Shown: positions 35,873 through 45,640 of the stretch, one piece after another
Layout of the letters: every line of letters begins with the position of its first letter
Position numbering within the stretch: position 1 is the first letter of the stretch
DNA from: Emcibacter sp. SYSU 3D8
GTDB lineage: Bacteria; Pseudomonadota; Alphaproteobacteria; SMXS01
Length of the DNA: 64,000 nt
Reading direction: 5' to 3'
Assembly (NCBI RefSeq): GCF_039655875.1
Contig: NZ_JBBYXK010000005.1
Location: 217,703-281,702 of the forward strand
Made by a program: the position numbers and the translations under genes
Notes under the pieces: model-generated
Seen by the model: the letters and a program-made list of their open reading frames with translations, nothing else
Told to the model about the DNA's origin: nothing
Databases searched by the model: none

Positions 35873-36927
35873 CGCTCAACCGTCCCATCACGACGGCGCA
35901 TGACCTTGAGGCGGCAGAACTTGTTCCTGTGGAGCGGCTCGCCGGCCTGCGCGAGATCACGGCGCGCTACGCCCTGGCCATCAGCCCGGCCATGGCGGCG
36001 CTGATCGATCCCGGCGATCCGAACGACCCGATTGCACGGCAGTTCGTGCCAGACGCAGCGGAACTGGTCGTCACTGCCGAGGAGCGGGCCGATCCCATTG
36101 GCGACCACGTCCACAGTCCGGTCGAGGGTATCGTCCACCGCTATCCGGACCGGGTGCTGCTGAAAGCGGTGCATGTATGCCCGGTCTATTGCCGATTCTG
36201 CTTCCGCCGCGAGATGGTCGGGCCGAATGGATTGGGCACGCTGTCGCCCGAGGCACTTGACCGTGCGCTCGGCTATATCGCGGCGCACGCGGAAATCTGG
36301 GAAGTGATTCTGACCGGCGGCGATCCGCTGGTGCTGTCGCCGCGCCGGCTGGGCGAAATGATGACGCGGCTGGCCGGGATCGCGCATGTGAAGATCATCC
36401 GTCTCCATACCCGCGTGCCCGTGGTCGAGCCCGAACGAATCGACGACGCTCTGGTCCAAGCGCTGAAGGCGAGCAGCAAGACGGTCTATGTGGCGTTGCA
36501 CGCCAACCATCCGCGCGAGCTGACCGTCACCGCACGTGCCGCCTGCAGCCGGCTGGTCGAAGCCGGCATTCCCATGATCAGCCAGTCGGTGCTGCTGCGC
36601 GGCGTGAATGACGATCCGGAAACGCTGGCGGCGCTGATGCAGGCATTCGTCGAGGCGCGAATCAAGCCGTACTACCTGCATCATCCCGACCTGGCGCCAG
36701 GCACCAGTCATTTCCGCGTATCGCTGGAGGAAGGCCGGGCGCTGGTGGCCGGCTTGCGCGGACGGATTTCCGGGCTTGCCCAACCGACCTATGTGCTCGA
36801 CATCCCGGGCGGGCATGGCAAGGCCGTGGTCGACGGCCCCGCCGTGCAGGACCTGGGCAACGGGTGCTATTCGGTATCGGACTTCAGGGGCGGCGAACAC
36901 CGATATCCGCCGGACGGGGGTGACTGA
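35869..36927 (+). CDS. epmB: Radical SAM lysine 2,3-aminomutase EpmB
   Basis: 352 residues. Makes (R)-beta-lysine from lysine for EpmA. The radical SAM cluster is Cys104, Cys108, Cys111 in 'VHVCPVYCRFCFRREMVG'. PLP-binding and substrate residues lie in 'ILTGGDPLVLSPRRLGEM' and in the C-terminal 'YVLDIPGGHGKAVV'. Short like EpmB and without the C-terminal extension of clostridial lysine aminomutases. Start is a GTG overlapping the epmA stop. The hydroxylase EpmC is not seen nearby. Confidence 0.95.
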   Translation: MTLNRPITTAHDLEAAELVPVERLAGLREITARYALAISPAMAALIDPGDPNDPIARQFVPDAAELVVTAEERADPIGDHVHSPVEGIVHRYPDRVLLKAVHVCPVYCRFCFRREMVGPNGLGTLSPEALDRALGYIAAHAEIWEVILTGGDPLVLSPRRLGEMMTRLAGIAHVKIIRLHTRVPVVEPERIDDALVQALKASSKTVYVALHANHPRELTVTARAACSRLVEAGIPMISQSVLLRGVNDDPETLAALMQAFVEARIKPYYLHHPDLAPGTSHFRVSLEEGRALVAGLRGRISGLAQPTYVLDIPGGHGKAVVDGPAVQDLGNGCYSVSDFRGGEHRYPPDGGD

Positions 36928-37142
36928 ACCGGCAATGCCGGGAAGCCGGACGTCAGATTGCCCCGCTCGACGACGATGCTACGGCGATCGGAATGACGCG
37001 CGCTTTGCCACCGTAACACGTGCGCCGCTGGTGCAATCACGCTACATTGAAAATGCTTGTTTACAGTCAGTGTGATTCTCTGGATTCATCCGCACGGGCA
37101 ACTGAATTGGACGCTCAGTAAATGCCGATCGAGGTACACGTG

Positions 37143-37522
37143 ATGCCCCATAACAATCATGACCGCATCCTGGTGGTGGAAGACCAGCCGGAAGTGCGGC
37201 AGGCGGCCGTCCGGCTGCTGAAGGCGCTCGGGCATACCACCGTCGAGGCCGATCAGGCGTCCGCGGCGCTGGCCATCCTGGAAGGTGACGATCACTTCGA
37301 TCTGCTGTTCACTGACATCGTCATGCCGGGCGCCATGAACGGCGTCGACCTGCGCTGGAGGTCCGGCGCCGGCACCCGATGCTGCCGATCCTGTTCACCT
37401 CGGGTTACGTGGAGCCCGAACTGATTCGCGATCACGCGGAAGATTTGCACGCCGAGTTGCTGAAGAAGCCTTATGGCAAGGCTGAACTGGCCCAGATGCT
37501 GGACCGCGTGCTTCCCCACTGA
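37143..37522 (+). pseudogene. CheY-like response regulator with a single-base frameshift
   Basis: The first half 'DRILVVEDQPEVRQAAVRLL' to 'HFDLLFTDIVMPGAMNGVDL' (acceptor Asp in 'LFTDIVMPG') runs in one frame. After position about 37353 it continues in another frame as 'VRRRHPMLPILFTSGYVEPE' and 'ELLKKPYGKAELAQMLDRVL'. Inserting one G at about 37353 restores 'GVDLALEVRRRHPMLPILF', a normal receiver. GAGG lies eight bases before ATG 37143; an ATG at 37122 is possible. Either a recent inactivation or a sequencing error. Confidence 0.85.
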
Positions 37523-37525
37523 ACC

Positions 37526-39580
37526 TCAGTCGTCATCGTCCCTGGGCTTGAAGTCGGCGATCACCCTGGCCTGGATGTCGGGCGGGGTCGGTTCGTCGTG
37601 GCTGTATTCCATGGCGTAGACTCCGACGCCGCCAGTCATCGCCTTCAGCTGGCTGGCATAGGTCATCACTTCGGCAAGCGGCACCTCGGCATGCATGGTG
37701 GCCATGCCGCCCGCCAGCGTGTCGGCGCCCATGATTCGTCCGCGCTTGCCCGACAGGTCCGATGAAATATCGCCGATCATCGACGAGGCAATGGTCACAT
37801 CGAGCCTGACGAAAGGCTCCAGCAAAACCGGCCTTGCCTTCCTGACAGCGTCTATGAACGCCTTGCGGCCCGCCGTCATAAAGGCGACTTCCTTGGAATC
37901 GACGGCATGGAACTTGCCGTCATAGACACTGACCTTGATGCCTTCCATGGGATAGCCGGCCACCGCACCGCCCTGCATGACCTGACGGATCCCCTTTTCG
38001 ATGGCGGGCAGGTACTGGCGCGGAATCGAACCGCCAAACGTATCGTCGACGAACAGCAGACCATCGACCGCGCCATCTTCGCCGCCGAGCGGGGCGACCC
38101 TTAGATAGACTTCGCCGAACTGTCCGGCGCCGCCGGTCTGCTTCTTGTGGCGGTGATGCCCTTCCGCCGGCGCGGTGATGGTTTCCTTGTATGGAATGCG
38201 CGGCGGCCTGGTGCGGACGTCCAGCCCGTAGCGATCCTTGAGCAGTTTCAGCTTGGCGCGCAGGTGCAACTCGCCCAACCCGCGCATGACCGTCTCGCCC
38301 GTCGCCTGGACCCGCTCGATCTCGAGAGTGGGATCCTCGGCGACGATCTTGGCGAGGGCGTCGTGCAGCTTCCCCTCGGCGCCGGTGGCCGTGACCTCGA
38401 TCGCGAGACCGTACATGGGCCGGGGCAGCGGCCATGGCCGGATATGCAGATCATCGGCCACCCCGTCCGAATGGATCACCGAATTGAAGTTGATCTCATC
38501 GATCTTCGCCACCGCGCCGATGTCGCCCGCGATAATCTGATCAATTTCGGCATGCTGTTTGCCCAGCAGCTTGAAGACATGCGCGATGCGGATGCCCTTG
38601 CGGGCATCGCCGACCCTGGGCTGAAAATCATGCCCCACGTGACCCTGGTGCACTCGGAATACGGAGAGCTTGCCGACGAAAGGGTCGAAGGCGACCTTGA
38701 ACACATGCGCGATCAGCGGCTTGCCGGGATCCGGCACGCCCTGAACCCGTCGGATCTCTCCACCATCCGAGTACTCGAAACTACGCGGGTTACCCTCGAG
38801 GGGGCTGGGACACAGATGGGCGAAAATATCCTTCAGCTTGCGGACGCCGATGTTGTCGCGGGCATCGGTGAAGCAGATCGGCACCAGATGCGCCTCGCGC
38901 AGCGCCTTCTCGAACGGGTCGTGAAGCTGGCCAGGCGTTACCTCTCCCTCTTCTAGGTAGACCGCCATCAGATCTTCATCGACCTCGACAACCTGATCGA
39001 CGATCGCGGAATGAAATGCCGCCACGTCGCCGAGGTCGCTGTCGCCCGTCGCGTTGGCGAAGCAGTCGATGATGCTGGTGCCGTTGTTGGCCGGCAGGTT
39101 GAGCGGCTGGCAGACGGCGCCAAAAGCTTCCTGCACCTCGGCCAGCGTCCTGGCGACGTCGTCGATGTGATCGATCTTGTTGATGACGATCATGCGCGGC
39201 AGGTTGCGCTCGGCAGCAATCTTCATGATGCGGCGGGCAAATGTCTCGACGCCGACGGTGGCATCGATCACCACGCATACGGTCTCGACCGCCGGCAGGG
39301 CGCTGATGGTCTTGCCAATGAAGTCCGGGCTGCCGGGTGTGTCGATGACGTTGATGTGATGGCCTTCGTGGTCGAAGTGGACCAGCGTGCTGTCGAGCGT
39401 ATGGCCGAACTCGCGGGACAGGTCGTCGAAGTCACAGACCGTGTTTCCATCCTGAACGCGGCCCGCGCGTCCGATGATGCCGGCATTGAACAACATCTGT
39501 TCGATCAGAGTCGTCTTCCCCGCGGCAGCGGGACCGGTTACGGCGATATTGCGGATGTCGGCGGTGGTGTATCCTGGCAT
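37526..39580 (-). CDS. EF-G-like translational GTPase
   Basis: 684-residue paralogue of elongation factor G. GTPase motifs: G1 'VTGPAAAGKTTLIEQMLFNA' (Ala-rich, unlike the 'AHVDAGKT' of FusA), G3 'INVIDTPGSPDF' and G4 'VINKIDHIDD'. Domains II-V follow: 'GQFGEVYLRVAPLGG', 'GYPMEGIKVSVYDGKFHAVD' and 'VPLAEVMTYASQLKAMTGGV'. The 'EYSHDEPTPPDIQARVIADF' C-terminus is typical of the EF-G-like group. Its role in translation is not established. It is convergent with the broken response regulator, three bases apart. Confidence 0.92.
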   Translation of the reverse strand: MPGYTTADIRNIAVTGPAAAGKTTLIEQMLFNAGIIGRAGRVQDGNTVCDFDDLSREFGHTLDSTLVHFDHEGHHINVIDTPGSPDFIGKTISALPAVETVCVVIDATVGVETFARRIMKIAAERNLPRMIVINKIDHIDDVARTLAEVQEAFGAVCQPLNLPANNGTSIIDCFANATGDSDLGDVAAFHSAIVDQVVEVDEDLMAVYLEEGEVTPGQLHDPFEKALREAHLVPICFTDARDNIGVRKLKDIFAHLCPSPLEGNPRSFEYSDGGEIRRVQGVPDPGKPLIAHVFKVAFDPFVGKLSVFRVHQGHVGHDFQPRVGDARKGIRIAHVFKLLGKQHAEIDQIIAGDIGAVAKIDEINFNSVIHSDGVADDLHIRPWPLPRPMYGLAIEVTATGAEGKLHDALAKIVAEDPTLEIERVQATGETVMRGLGELHLRAKLKLLKDRYGLDVRTRPPRIPYKETITAPAEGHHRHKKQTGGAGQFGEVYLRVAPLGGEDGAVDGLLFVDDTFGGSIPRQYLPAIEKGIRQVMQGGAVAGYPMEGIKVSVYDGKFHAVDSKEVAFMTAGRKAFIDAVRKARPVLLEPFVRLDVTIASSMIGDISSDLSGKRGRIMGADTLAGGMATMHAEVPLAEVMTYASQLKAMTGGVGVYAMEYSHDEPTPPDIQARVIADFKPRDDDD

Positions 39581-39865
39581 GCGAAACTCCCGCGAAGGAG
39601 GAACGACGTCGCGGACTTCGCCGCGGATCAGGTCAACTCAGGGCCAGTATAGCGGCTGATGGCCTGTGGTGCGATTCCCAAGCGTCGGTGCGTGCCCGGA
39701 CGCCGCATCTTGCTCGGCTTACCGTCCGCTGCCACCGCCTGCTTCTCACCTGTCCGATCAGATCGAGGCGTCGACGCGGCGGTTTCGCTTGGCCTGTAAT
39801 TGACTCGATGTTAACTAGGACTATCTTTGTCTTTGTTTTGTGCAACAGCACGGCGGAGAGTGATC

Positions 39866-40510
39866 ATGAAACTGATGCATGTCGACGCGAGCCCGAAGCG
39901 AGAACGCTCGAGTTCCCGGGCTCTGGCGCGTTACTTCCTCGATCGGCTGGGCGAGCATATGCCGCTCGAAATCGATTATCTCGACCTGGCACTGGTTCCG
40001 CCACCGCATGTAACGGAGGCATTCGCCATCGCGACCTACACGCCGGAGGAGAACCGGACACAGGCCATGCGTGACATCCTGGCGCCGTCGGACGCACTGT
40101 GCCGCCGACTGCTGGCCGCAGATGCCCTGCTGTTCGCCATGCCCATGTACAATTTCTCGATCCCATCGGCGTTCAAGGCATTCATCGACCAGATCGTGCG
40201 GACAAACGTCACTTACAAGGTCGGCCCGGACGGGCGTTATGTGGGCCAGCTTGCCCGGCAAAAGACGCTGTTCATTACAACCCGTGGCGCTGATCTGCGA
40301 CCGGGCGCCGCGTTTGAGTCCTATGACGCGCTCACCCCTTCCCTCAGCGCCGCCTTTGGCTTCATCGGCGTGGCCAATCCCTGGTTTGTCGACGCCCAGC
40401 CCCTCCAATTCGCCGATCAGGAGGCTCGCGACGCGGCGTTGCGGCGCGCGCGCACCGAACTGGACTCCGTGGCGTCGGCATGGGCCAATGAAGAGTCCGT
40501 AGCCGCCTAG
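39866..40510 (+). CDS. FMN-dependent NADH azoreductase-like protein
   Basis: 214-residue flavodoxin-fold quinone/azo reductase. 'MKLMHVDASPKRERSSSRAL' binds FMN phosphate, 'FAMPMYNFSIPSAFKAFIDQ' and 'FITTRGADL' are AzoR landmarks. The start at 39866 follows CGGAGAG. Acts on quinones or azo compounds with two-electron transfer; the physiological substrate is unknown. Convergent with the ABC permease, overlapping its end by four bases. Confidence 0.9.
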   Translation: MKLMHVDASPKRERSSSRALARYFLDRLGEHMPLEIDYLDLALVPPPHVTEAFAIATYTPEENRTQAMRDILAPSDALCRRLLAADALLFAMPMYNFSIPSAFKAFIDQIVRTNVTYKVGPDGRYVGQLARQKTLFITTRGADLRPGAAFESYDALTPSLSAAFGFIGVANPWFVDAQPLQFADQEARDAALRRARTELDSVASAWANEESVAA

Positions 40511-42042
40511 CGGCCCGCGGCCAGCGCCGGACTGATCCGGCGAATCCCGGCCAGCACGCCCAGCGCCATCAGCGACAGCACGATGGCCGCGGTCCATGAA
40601 CTGCTGGCCGCCATGGCGCCGGCAAACGCCCAACTGATGGAACTGAACGCCTCGGCGAAGGTGGCGATGCGTGACGATTGCTGGCGGCGGCGGAAGGTGC
40701 TGCGCCTCGCCTGGGCGCGGAACCAGAGCTGGACCGAGGTGGCAGACGCCGTCGAGATCGCCACGCCGGCCACCGCAACCAGCGCCTCGAACGGCGCCAT
40801 CAGCGCGAACACGGCGATAAGCGGCGTGAAGATCAGCGCGACCGCGCCCATCACCGCCTCAAGCTTGGCGCGGACCACAGCCCGCTCGGCCACGGGCGCG
40901 CTGGCGATGAGATCGGGCGCATCCTCGCCCGACACCACGACCCATGTGAGGCCGCCTGCCAGCTGGCCGGCGGTCATGATCAAGATCGGCACCAGCAAGG
41001 TTCGGGCGTCCAGGTTCGAGCCCAGGCTGCGCCAGAGCAGCACGGCCGGCACCACCAGATAGAGCAGCTGCATCAGGCTCTGCGACAGCAACCAGGGATC
41101 GCGCAGCAGCAGCGTCCATTCCTTGCGGCGCAGGGTGCTGGAAGCTGACCCGCCGCGAAATACCGACATGCGGCGACGCGTGCGAACCGCCTCCGGCGCG
41201 GTCGTCGAGGCGATGGTTGCCTGGTCGCCGAAGCGCGGTGCGAGCAGAACAACCGTCACCCAGAGGATCATCGCGCCTGTGGCCACCATGCCGGCGAGGC
41301 CGGCGGGATCGCCCTCGATGATGGCCCGGCCCGGCCACCAGATCAAGCTGTCGGCTGACGGCGCGTATCGCGCCAGCGCGTCGATCCGCGACGGGGCATT
41401 TTCCGCCTTTTCCCCATAGGAGACGATGGCCACGATCTGGATACCGATGACGAAACCCGCTCCCACGATGGCTGCAATGATCTGCGCCACCAGCCGGGTG
41501 CGCCTTGGCCCGATGGTCCTCAACAGAAGAACCACGAAAAACGCGGCCGCAGCGGTCGCAAGCATGCCGACCACGGCAATCCCCACATATCCCGCAAGCC
41601 AGTGCCAGCCGTCGGTTACCGCCAGCACGTTGATCAACGGTGACGAGACCAAGGTGGCGGTGGCCGTCACCGACATCGCCATGGCCACGATGCGCACGGC
41701 GAAAAGCCGATGGGTCGGCGCCGGCGAGGACAGGATCAGGTCGAGATCGGCGCGGGCATAGAATGCGCGCGTCACCGTCTCCATCGCCTGCGAGGTAATC
41801 ACCGACATCAGCAGAAGCCCGCTGCCGGTGAGCGCGACGAGGGCCGACAGACCGGTTGACGGCGGACCACGCCCGACGATCAGCCAGGCGACCCAATGCG
41901 CCAGCACGGCGAAGGCGGCAAGTCCAAGGACGAATCCCCAGCGCCGCGCCTTGCGGCCGCCGGTCATCATGGCAAGCCATTCACGCCAGGCGAGGCGGAT
42001 CTCGTGGCGGGCAAACCAGAGCGTGGACCCGGATCTGATCAC
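40507..42042 (-). CDS. ABC exporter permease
   Basis: 511 residues with about ten hydrophobic segments, for example 'FVLGLAAFAVLAHWVAWLIV', 'VGIAVVGMLATAAAAFFVVL' and 'IIAAIVGAGFVIGIQIVAIV'. No substrate-binding domain. A cytoplasmic region 'RRKEWTLLLRDPWLLSQSLM' lies mid-protein. It overlaps the ATPase gene by four bases, so the two form a half-size ABC-2-like exporter. Exported compound unknown. Confidence 0.88.
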   Translation of the reverse strand: MIRSGSTLWFARHEIRLAWREWLAMMTGGRKARRWGFVLGLAAFAVLAHWVAWLIVGRGPPSTGLSALVALTGSGLLLMSVITSQAMETVTRAFYARADLDLILSSPAPTHRLFAVRIVAMAMSVTATATLVSSPLINVLAVTDGWHWLAGYVGIAVVGMLATAAAAFFVVLLLRTIGPRRTRLVAQIIAAIVGAGFVIGIQIVAIVSYGEKAENAPSRIDALARYAPSADSLIWWPGRAIIEGDPAGLAGMVATGAMILWVTVVLLAPRFGDQATIASTTAPEAVRTRRRMSVFRGGSASSTLRRKEWTLLLRDPWLLSQSLMQLLYLVVPAVLLWRSLGSNLDARTLLVPILIMTAGQLAGGLTWVVVSGEDAPDLIASAPVAERAVVRAKLEAVMGAVALIFTPLIAVFALMAPFEALVAVAGVAISTASATSVQLWFRAQARRSTFRRRQQSSRIATFAEAFSSISWAFAGAMAASSSWTAAIVLSLMALGVLAGIRRISPALAAGR

Positions 42043-42803
42043 GGCGCGGCGGGTTCGTTGGTTTGCGAGACAAGCTCCAGGAAGGTGTCTTCCAGGCTGG
42101 CGCCATCGCTGCCGGCATGATCACGCAGTTCATCAAGAGTGCCCTCGGCGATCAGGCGCCCATGGGCGATGATGCCGATGCGGTCGGCCATGCGCTCGGC
42201 GACGTCAAGGATGTGCGTGGTCATGACGATGGTGCTGCCGGCGGCAACATGATCGCGCAACACCTGCTTTACCTGCCGGGCCGATCCGGCGTCGAGGCCC
42301 GTCAGCGGCTCGTCGAGAATGATCAGCCGGGGTTCGTGGACCAGCGCGCCCGCCAGCGCGACCTTTTGCCGCATGCCCTTGGAGAACCCCTCGCAGCGTT
42401 CGTGCGCATGGGCGGCGAGACCGAGCCAGCCGATCAGATCGTGGGCGCGGTGCTCGGCAAGCGCCGCGTCGACTCCCCACAGGCCGGCGATGAATTCGAG
42501 ATATTCGAGCGGCGTCAGTTTGTCGTAGATCATCGGCTCTTCCGAGAGCCAGGCCATGACCTGCTTGGCGGCGAGCGGATCGGCCAGCGCGTCGATTCCG
42601 AAGATGGAGACCGAGCCCGCATCGGGCTTCAACAGGCCGGCGACAATGCGCAGGCTGGTCGTCTTGCCCGCTCCGTTGGGCCCGAGCAGGGTATAGAACT
42701 CGCCGGTGCGGATACTGAGGTCGAGTCCGTCCACGGCCGGCCGGTCGAACCGCTTTATGAGGCCGCGGATTTCGAGCGCGGCGGAAGGATGGAGCTGGTT
42801 CAT
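42039..42803 (-). CDS. ABC exporter ATP-binding protein
   Basis: 254 residues. Walker A 'LLGPNGAGKTTSLRI', signature 'CEGFSKGMRQKVALAGALVH', Walker B 'RLIILDEPLTGLD', H-loop 'IVMTTHILDV'. Powers the adjacent permease at the inner membrane. The signature has 'FSKG' in place of LSGG, which is common in ABC-2 exporters of this type. First gene of the two-gene operon. Confidence 0.95.
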   Translation of the reverse strand: MNQLHPSAALEIRGLIKRFDRPAVDGLDLSIRTGEFYTLLGPNGAGKTTSLRIVAGLLKPDAGSVSIFGIDALADPLAAKQVMAWLSEEPMIYDKLTPLEYLEFIAGLWGVDAALAEHRAHDLIGWLGLAAHAHERCEGFSKGMRQKVALAGALVHEPRLIILDEPLTGLDAGSARQVKQVLRDHVAAGSTIVMTTHILDVAERMADRIGIIAHGRLIAEGTLDELRDHAGSDGASLEDTFLELVSQTNEPAAP

Positions 42804-42900
42804 CGACCCTCGACCGGATTGATCCCCACGATCCTACGCCCGCCGCGAAGGTGGAGACGAGATGTTTCAGTGTTCGTGGGATACAACTGGCGCCGGCTCT

Positions 42901-43341
42901 TCACAGAACGCCGGTTTCCCGGTTCGGCCAGAGGAAGTGAAGCGTGGCGCGATGGATCTTCCAGACACCGTCCACCTTTTTGTAGACGTCGTCGTAAACC
43001 CCGAAGATGGCCAGCGGGTTCTCGAGCCCCTCGCGGGTGTTGAAGTCCAGCAAGTACCACCGGCCAGCAGCCTCGTCCGGCCCGGTCAGCCGGATCCAGG
43101 CGTTGGTGCCGGCATGCAGCGAGGCATAGGCCGGCTTCTCCGGCGGCGAATATTTGGTGTAATTGGCGCGGATGTTCTCACGGCCGACCCAATGCCCGCC
43201 ATAGCGCTCGGAGAACTCGCAAACTGCATCGTCGGTGAACAGATCGACCAGACTGTCAATGTCGCCACCGTCGTAGAAGTGGCCCCATTTGGATCGCAAC
43301 GTCCGGATTTCCTCGATTTCCAGAAGTTCTTCGATGGTCAT
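42901..43341 (-). CDS. SnoaL/NTF2-fold protein
   Basis: 146 residues: 'IEEIRTLRSKWGHFYDGGDI', 'LVDLFTDDAVCEFSERYGGH' and 'GVYDDVYKKVDGVWKIHRAT' define a SnoaL-like small-molecule-binding domain. It is a different subgroup from the protein at 32663 and shows no close resemblance to it. It lies 98 bases upstream of the ABC ATPase gene on the same strand, so cotranscription is possible but not certain. Function unknown. Confidence 0.8.
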   Translation of the reverse strand: MTIEELLEIEEIRTLRSKWGHFYDGGDIDSLVDLFTDDAVCEFSERYGGHWVGRENIRANYTKYSPPEKPAYASLHAGTNAWIRLTGPDEAAGRWYLLDFNTREGLENPLAIFGVYDDVYKKVDGVWKIHRATLHFLWPNRETGVL

Positions 43342-43583
43342 CGCCGCCTCCTCACGGTTGGTGCTGCGCGCGGCCGCGCACTTCAGGCCTGCATCCTAGG
43401 CTGAGTGAGCCGGGCTGGCGAGCGTGCGATGCCAGCGCGCCGGCTGATCGGGGAATATGAATGAAAGCCTGTGATGATGCCGCGGAACAAATGGGCCCGG
43501 AGTTCCAGGGTGAGGGTTAGATTGCCGTTCGCAGGCGGACTTGTATACAATCCCACATACCGCACTTTGTCCTTGGGGGCCCC

Positions 43584-44165
43584 ATGAGCCGTACGCTGCG
43601 CATCATGCTTTTTTCCACGATCGCCGTGTTTACCACTCCGGCCGCAACGCTTGCTGCCGATAGCGGCAGTGGCCAGGTGGCCGAGGCGGATGCCACCGCC
43701 TCCCGGCCGGCGCCGGAGCCGGCACCTGCTCCGGCCGCATCACAGCCCGTTGCGACGGCACCGGTTGCCGAAGCGGTCACGCTGCTGTGCACCGGCACCT
43801 ATTACGACCCGAACATCGCAGATCCTGTCGCACGGCAACGGGCGACGCAGTTCACCATCAAGCTGAGCTATGCCGGCAACTATATGGAGCTGAAAGCCAG
43901 CGAGTGGCCAGCGCTTCAGCCGTCCAAGGAAAACCCGGCGATCGTGCGCACCGCGAAGTTCCTGTATGACGACAGCGTCGTCAAAGCGCACTTCCTGTCA
44001 GAAGGCGACGATGTTCGGGGCGCGCTGTTCTCGATCGGGTTGGCGGGCGTGGCCGGCGACAAGGACACCATCACGCTGGATCGCAAAACCGGCAACTTCA
44101 ATTATCCCAACACCAGCGGCCACTGCGAGAAGGTCGAGACGCAAGAGACGCCGAACAAGTTCTGA
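43584..44165 (+). CDS. Secreted protein of unknown function
   Basis: 193 residues. A signal peptide is visible ('RIMLFSTIAVFTTPAATLAA', cleavage near residue 25). A Pro/Ala-rich stretch follows (about 40-65), then a compact domain with two Cys ('LLCTGTYYDPN' and 'NTSGHCEKVETQ') that could form a disulfide. GGGG lies 10 bases before the ATG. I recognise no family. Periplasmic or outer-surface location is expected. Confidence 0.75.
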   Translation: MSRTLRIMLFSTIAVFTTPAATLAADSGSGQVAEADATASRPAPEPAPAPAASQPVATAPVAEAVTLLCTGTYYDPNIADPVARQRATQFTIKLSYAGNYMELKASEWPALQPSKENPAIVRTAKFLYDDSVVKAHFLSEGDDVRGALFSIGLAGVAGDKDTITLDRKTGNFNYPNTSGHCEKVETQETPNKF

Positions 44166-44189
44166 GCTTACCGGACCAACAGCGCCCAG

Positions 44190-45602
44190 CTAATCGCTGA
44201 GCCTGAACCTGGGATGATACCCGGCCACATTGCACAACTCGATATCGATGCCGCCGAGATTGGTGAAGTCGCACCGCGTCCGGCTGGACGCCGCCATGAA
44301 ACGCCGCGTCCGCTCCTTGAACCGGGACAGGGCTTCGAGTTGCTCAAGCCGGGCATGGAAATCCGCCGCGCCCTTGCCGTTCAGGGCGCAGAACCATTCC
44401 AGCATTTCCTCGATGACGACGCCGGCGTCCTGTGTGGACCCGTACCGGGTCAGGCCTTCCCAGCGCAGGCGTCCCACGAACTGCTGCTGGGCAGGGTTGA
44501 GGCTCGCCAACCCCAGGTCCGATTCCGGCTCCCGGCGGTTGCGCAAGACATCAATGAAACCATCCAGGCGGTTCACCTGCGGCACCGGCGGCGCATCGGG
44601 CACCTCCCTGCCGCGGATCCTGGACGCCGCCTTGCCAATATCGATATGCCCCATCGGCGCATCGAAATGGGCGTAGAATGGCCGGTCGAGCTCATAGGTG
44701 ACGTCGAGCAGCGAAGACGGGGCGAGCAGTTCTGACGCCGCCGCGTGGTCGGCGGCCAGCACCGGCACGGCCGCGTGGGCGGCCTCGATCAGCACCCGCC
44801 CCAGCACCTCGAGATTGGACGTCGAGAAGAACAGCAGATAATCGAACCTGCGCATGATGCCGATCACCTGATCATAGGCGATCGGCGGGAGATACTCGAA
44901 CAAGTCGGTCCGGCCCGTTTCCGCTGCTATTCGGGCGGCGATGGCCTCGGGATCGCAGGAGGCCGAGTGAACCGCGCCGCAGGCGACAAGCCGGTACTTT
45001 CCCGACTCTTGCCGGTCAAGTGCCACGAGCAGGTCGACGACCTGCGGAAAATTCTTGTCCTCCGACAGCCGGCCCACATACCCCAACGTGACGACATCGC
45101 CGCTGCGAGGACAATCGACTGCCGCAGGATGTCTTTGGCATGGCGCTGCCAGAACCGGCTCGAACAGGTAGATCGAGCGGCCCCGCAAATGGGGGAACAG
45201 ATGCCGGGTCAGGACGCGGGAATAGTTTGACGTGGCAAGCAGGGCGTCACCGGGCCGCAGATACGGCGCGCACAGCGCCTCCTGCAGGAGATAGCTGCTC
45301 CACAACCCGGTCTTGATGTCTCGGACAATGCGAAAATCCAGGCCAAGCCGGTCTCGCAGGTAGTGGTAGTAATGTGCATGGGGGCCGACATTGGCCAGAA
45401 CGCAATCGGCATTCTCGAGCGTGTCACGCGCATAGTCCGGGTCCCCCAGCAACCGGGGGAAATCGTGAAACCTGGTGTCCAGGCCGGGATGCGGCGTTGC
45501 TTCCAGGAGCCGATTGATTTCGGTATGGGCGAGATTGACGCCGTCTCGCTGTTCGAGGTTCGGGTCGCTTTCAAAGTGGTGCAGCGCGAGACGTGTCGGC
45601 AT
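44190..45602 (-). CDS. Glycosyltransferase, GT4-like
   Basis: 470 residues. The GT-B donor domain is visible: 'VTLGYVGRLSEDKNFPQVVD', 'KYRLVACGAVHSA', 'TDLFEYLPPIAYDQVIGIMR' and 'VLGRVLIEAAHAAVPVLAAD' (E-x7-E-like site). N-terminal half includes 'ADCVLANVGPHAHYYHYLRD'. A long C-terminal extension (about 350-470) has no motif I know. Last gene of the cassette with the phosphatase-like and ATP-grasp genes. The shared small-molecule or wall substrate is unknown. Confidence 0.82.
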   Translation of the reverse strand: MPTRLALHHFESDPNLEQRDGVNLAHTEINRLLEATPHPGLDTRFHDFPRLLGDPDYARDTLENADCVLANVGPHAHYYHYLRDRLGLDFRIVRDIKTGLWSSYLLQEALCAPYLRPGDALLATSNYSRVLTRHLFPHLRGRSIYLFEPVLAAPCQRHPAAVDCPRSGDVVTLGYVGRLSEDKNFPQVVDLLVALDRQESGKYRLVACGAVHSASCDPEAIAARIAAETGRTDLFEYLPPIAYDQVIGIMRRFDYLLFFSTSNLEVLGRVLIEAAHAAVPVLAADHAAASELLAPSSLLDVTYELDRPFYAHFDAPMGHIDIGKAASRIRGREVPDAPPVPQVNRLDGFIDVLRNRREPESDLGLASLNPAQQQFVGRLRWEGLTRYGSTQDAGVVIEEMLEWFCALNGKGAADFHARLEQLEALSRFKERTRRFMAASSRTRCDFTNLGGIDIELCNVAGYHPRFRLSD

Positions 45603-45640
45603 GTAGCTTGGGGCGTTCCTATCCGATTGTGGCCGGTCTG

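Noticed and set aside
43483..43510. GGAAC...GTTCC upstream of the secreted protein as an EcfG promoter
   Set aside because: GGAAC is present but no CGTT-like box at 16-17 bases on either strand; it is just a short inverted repeat.
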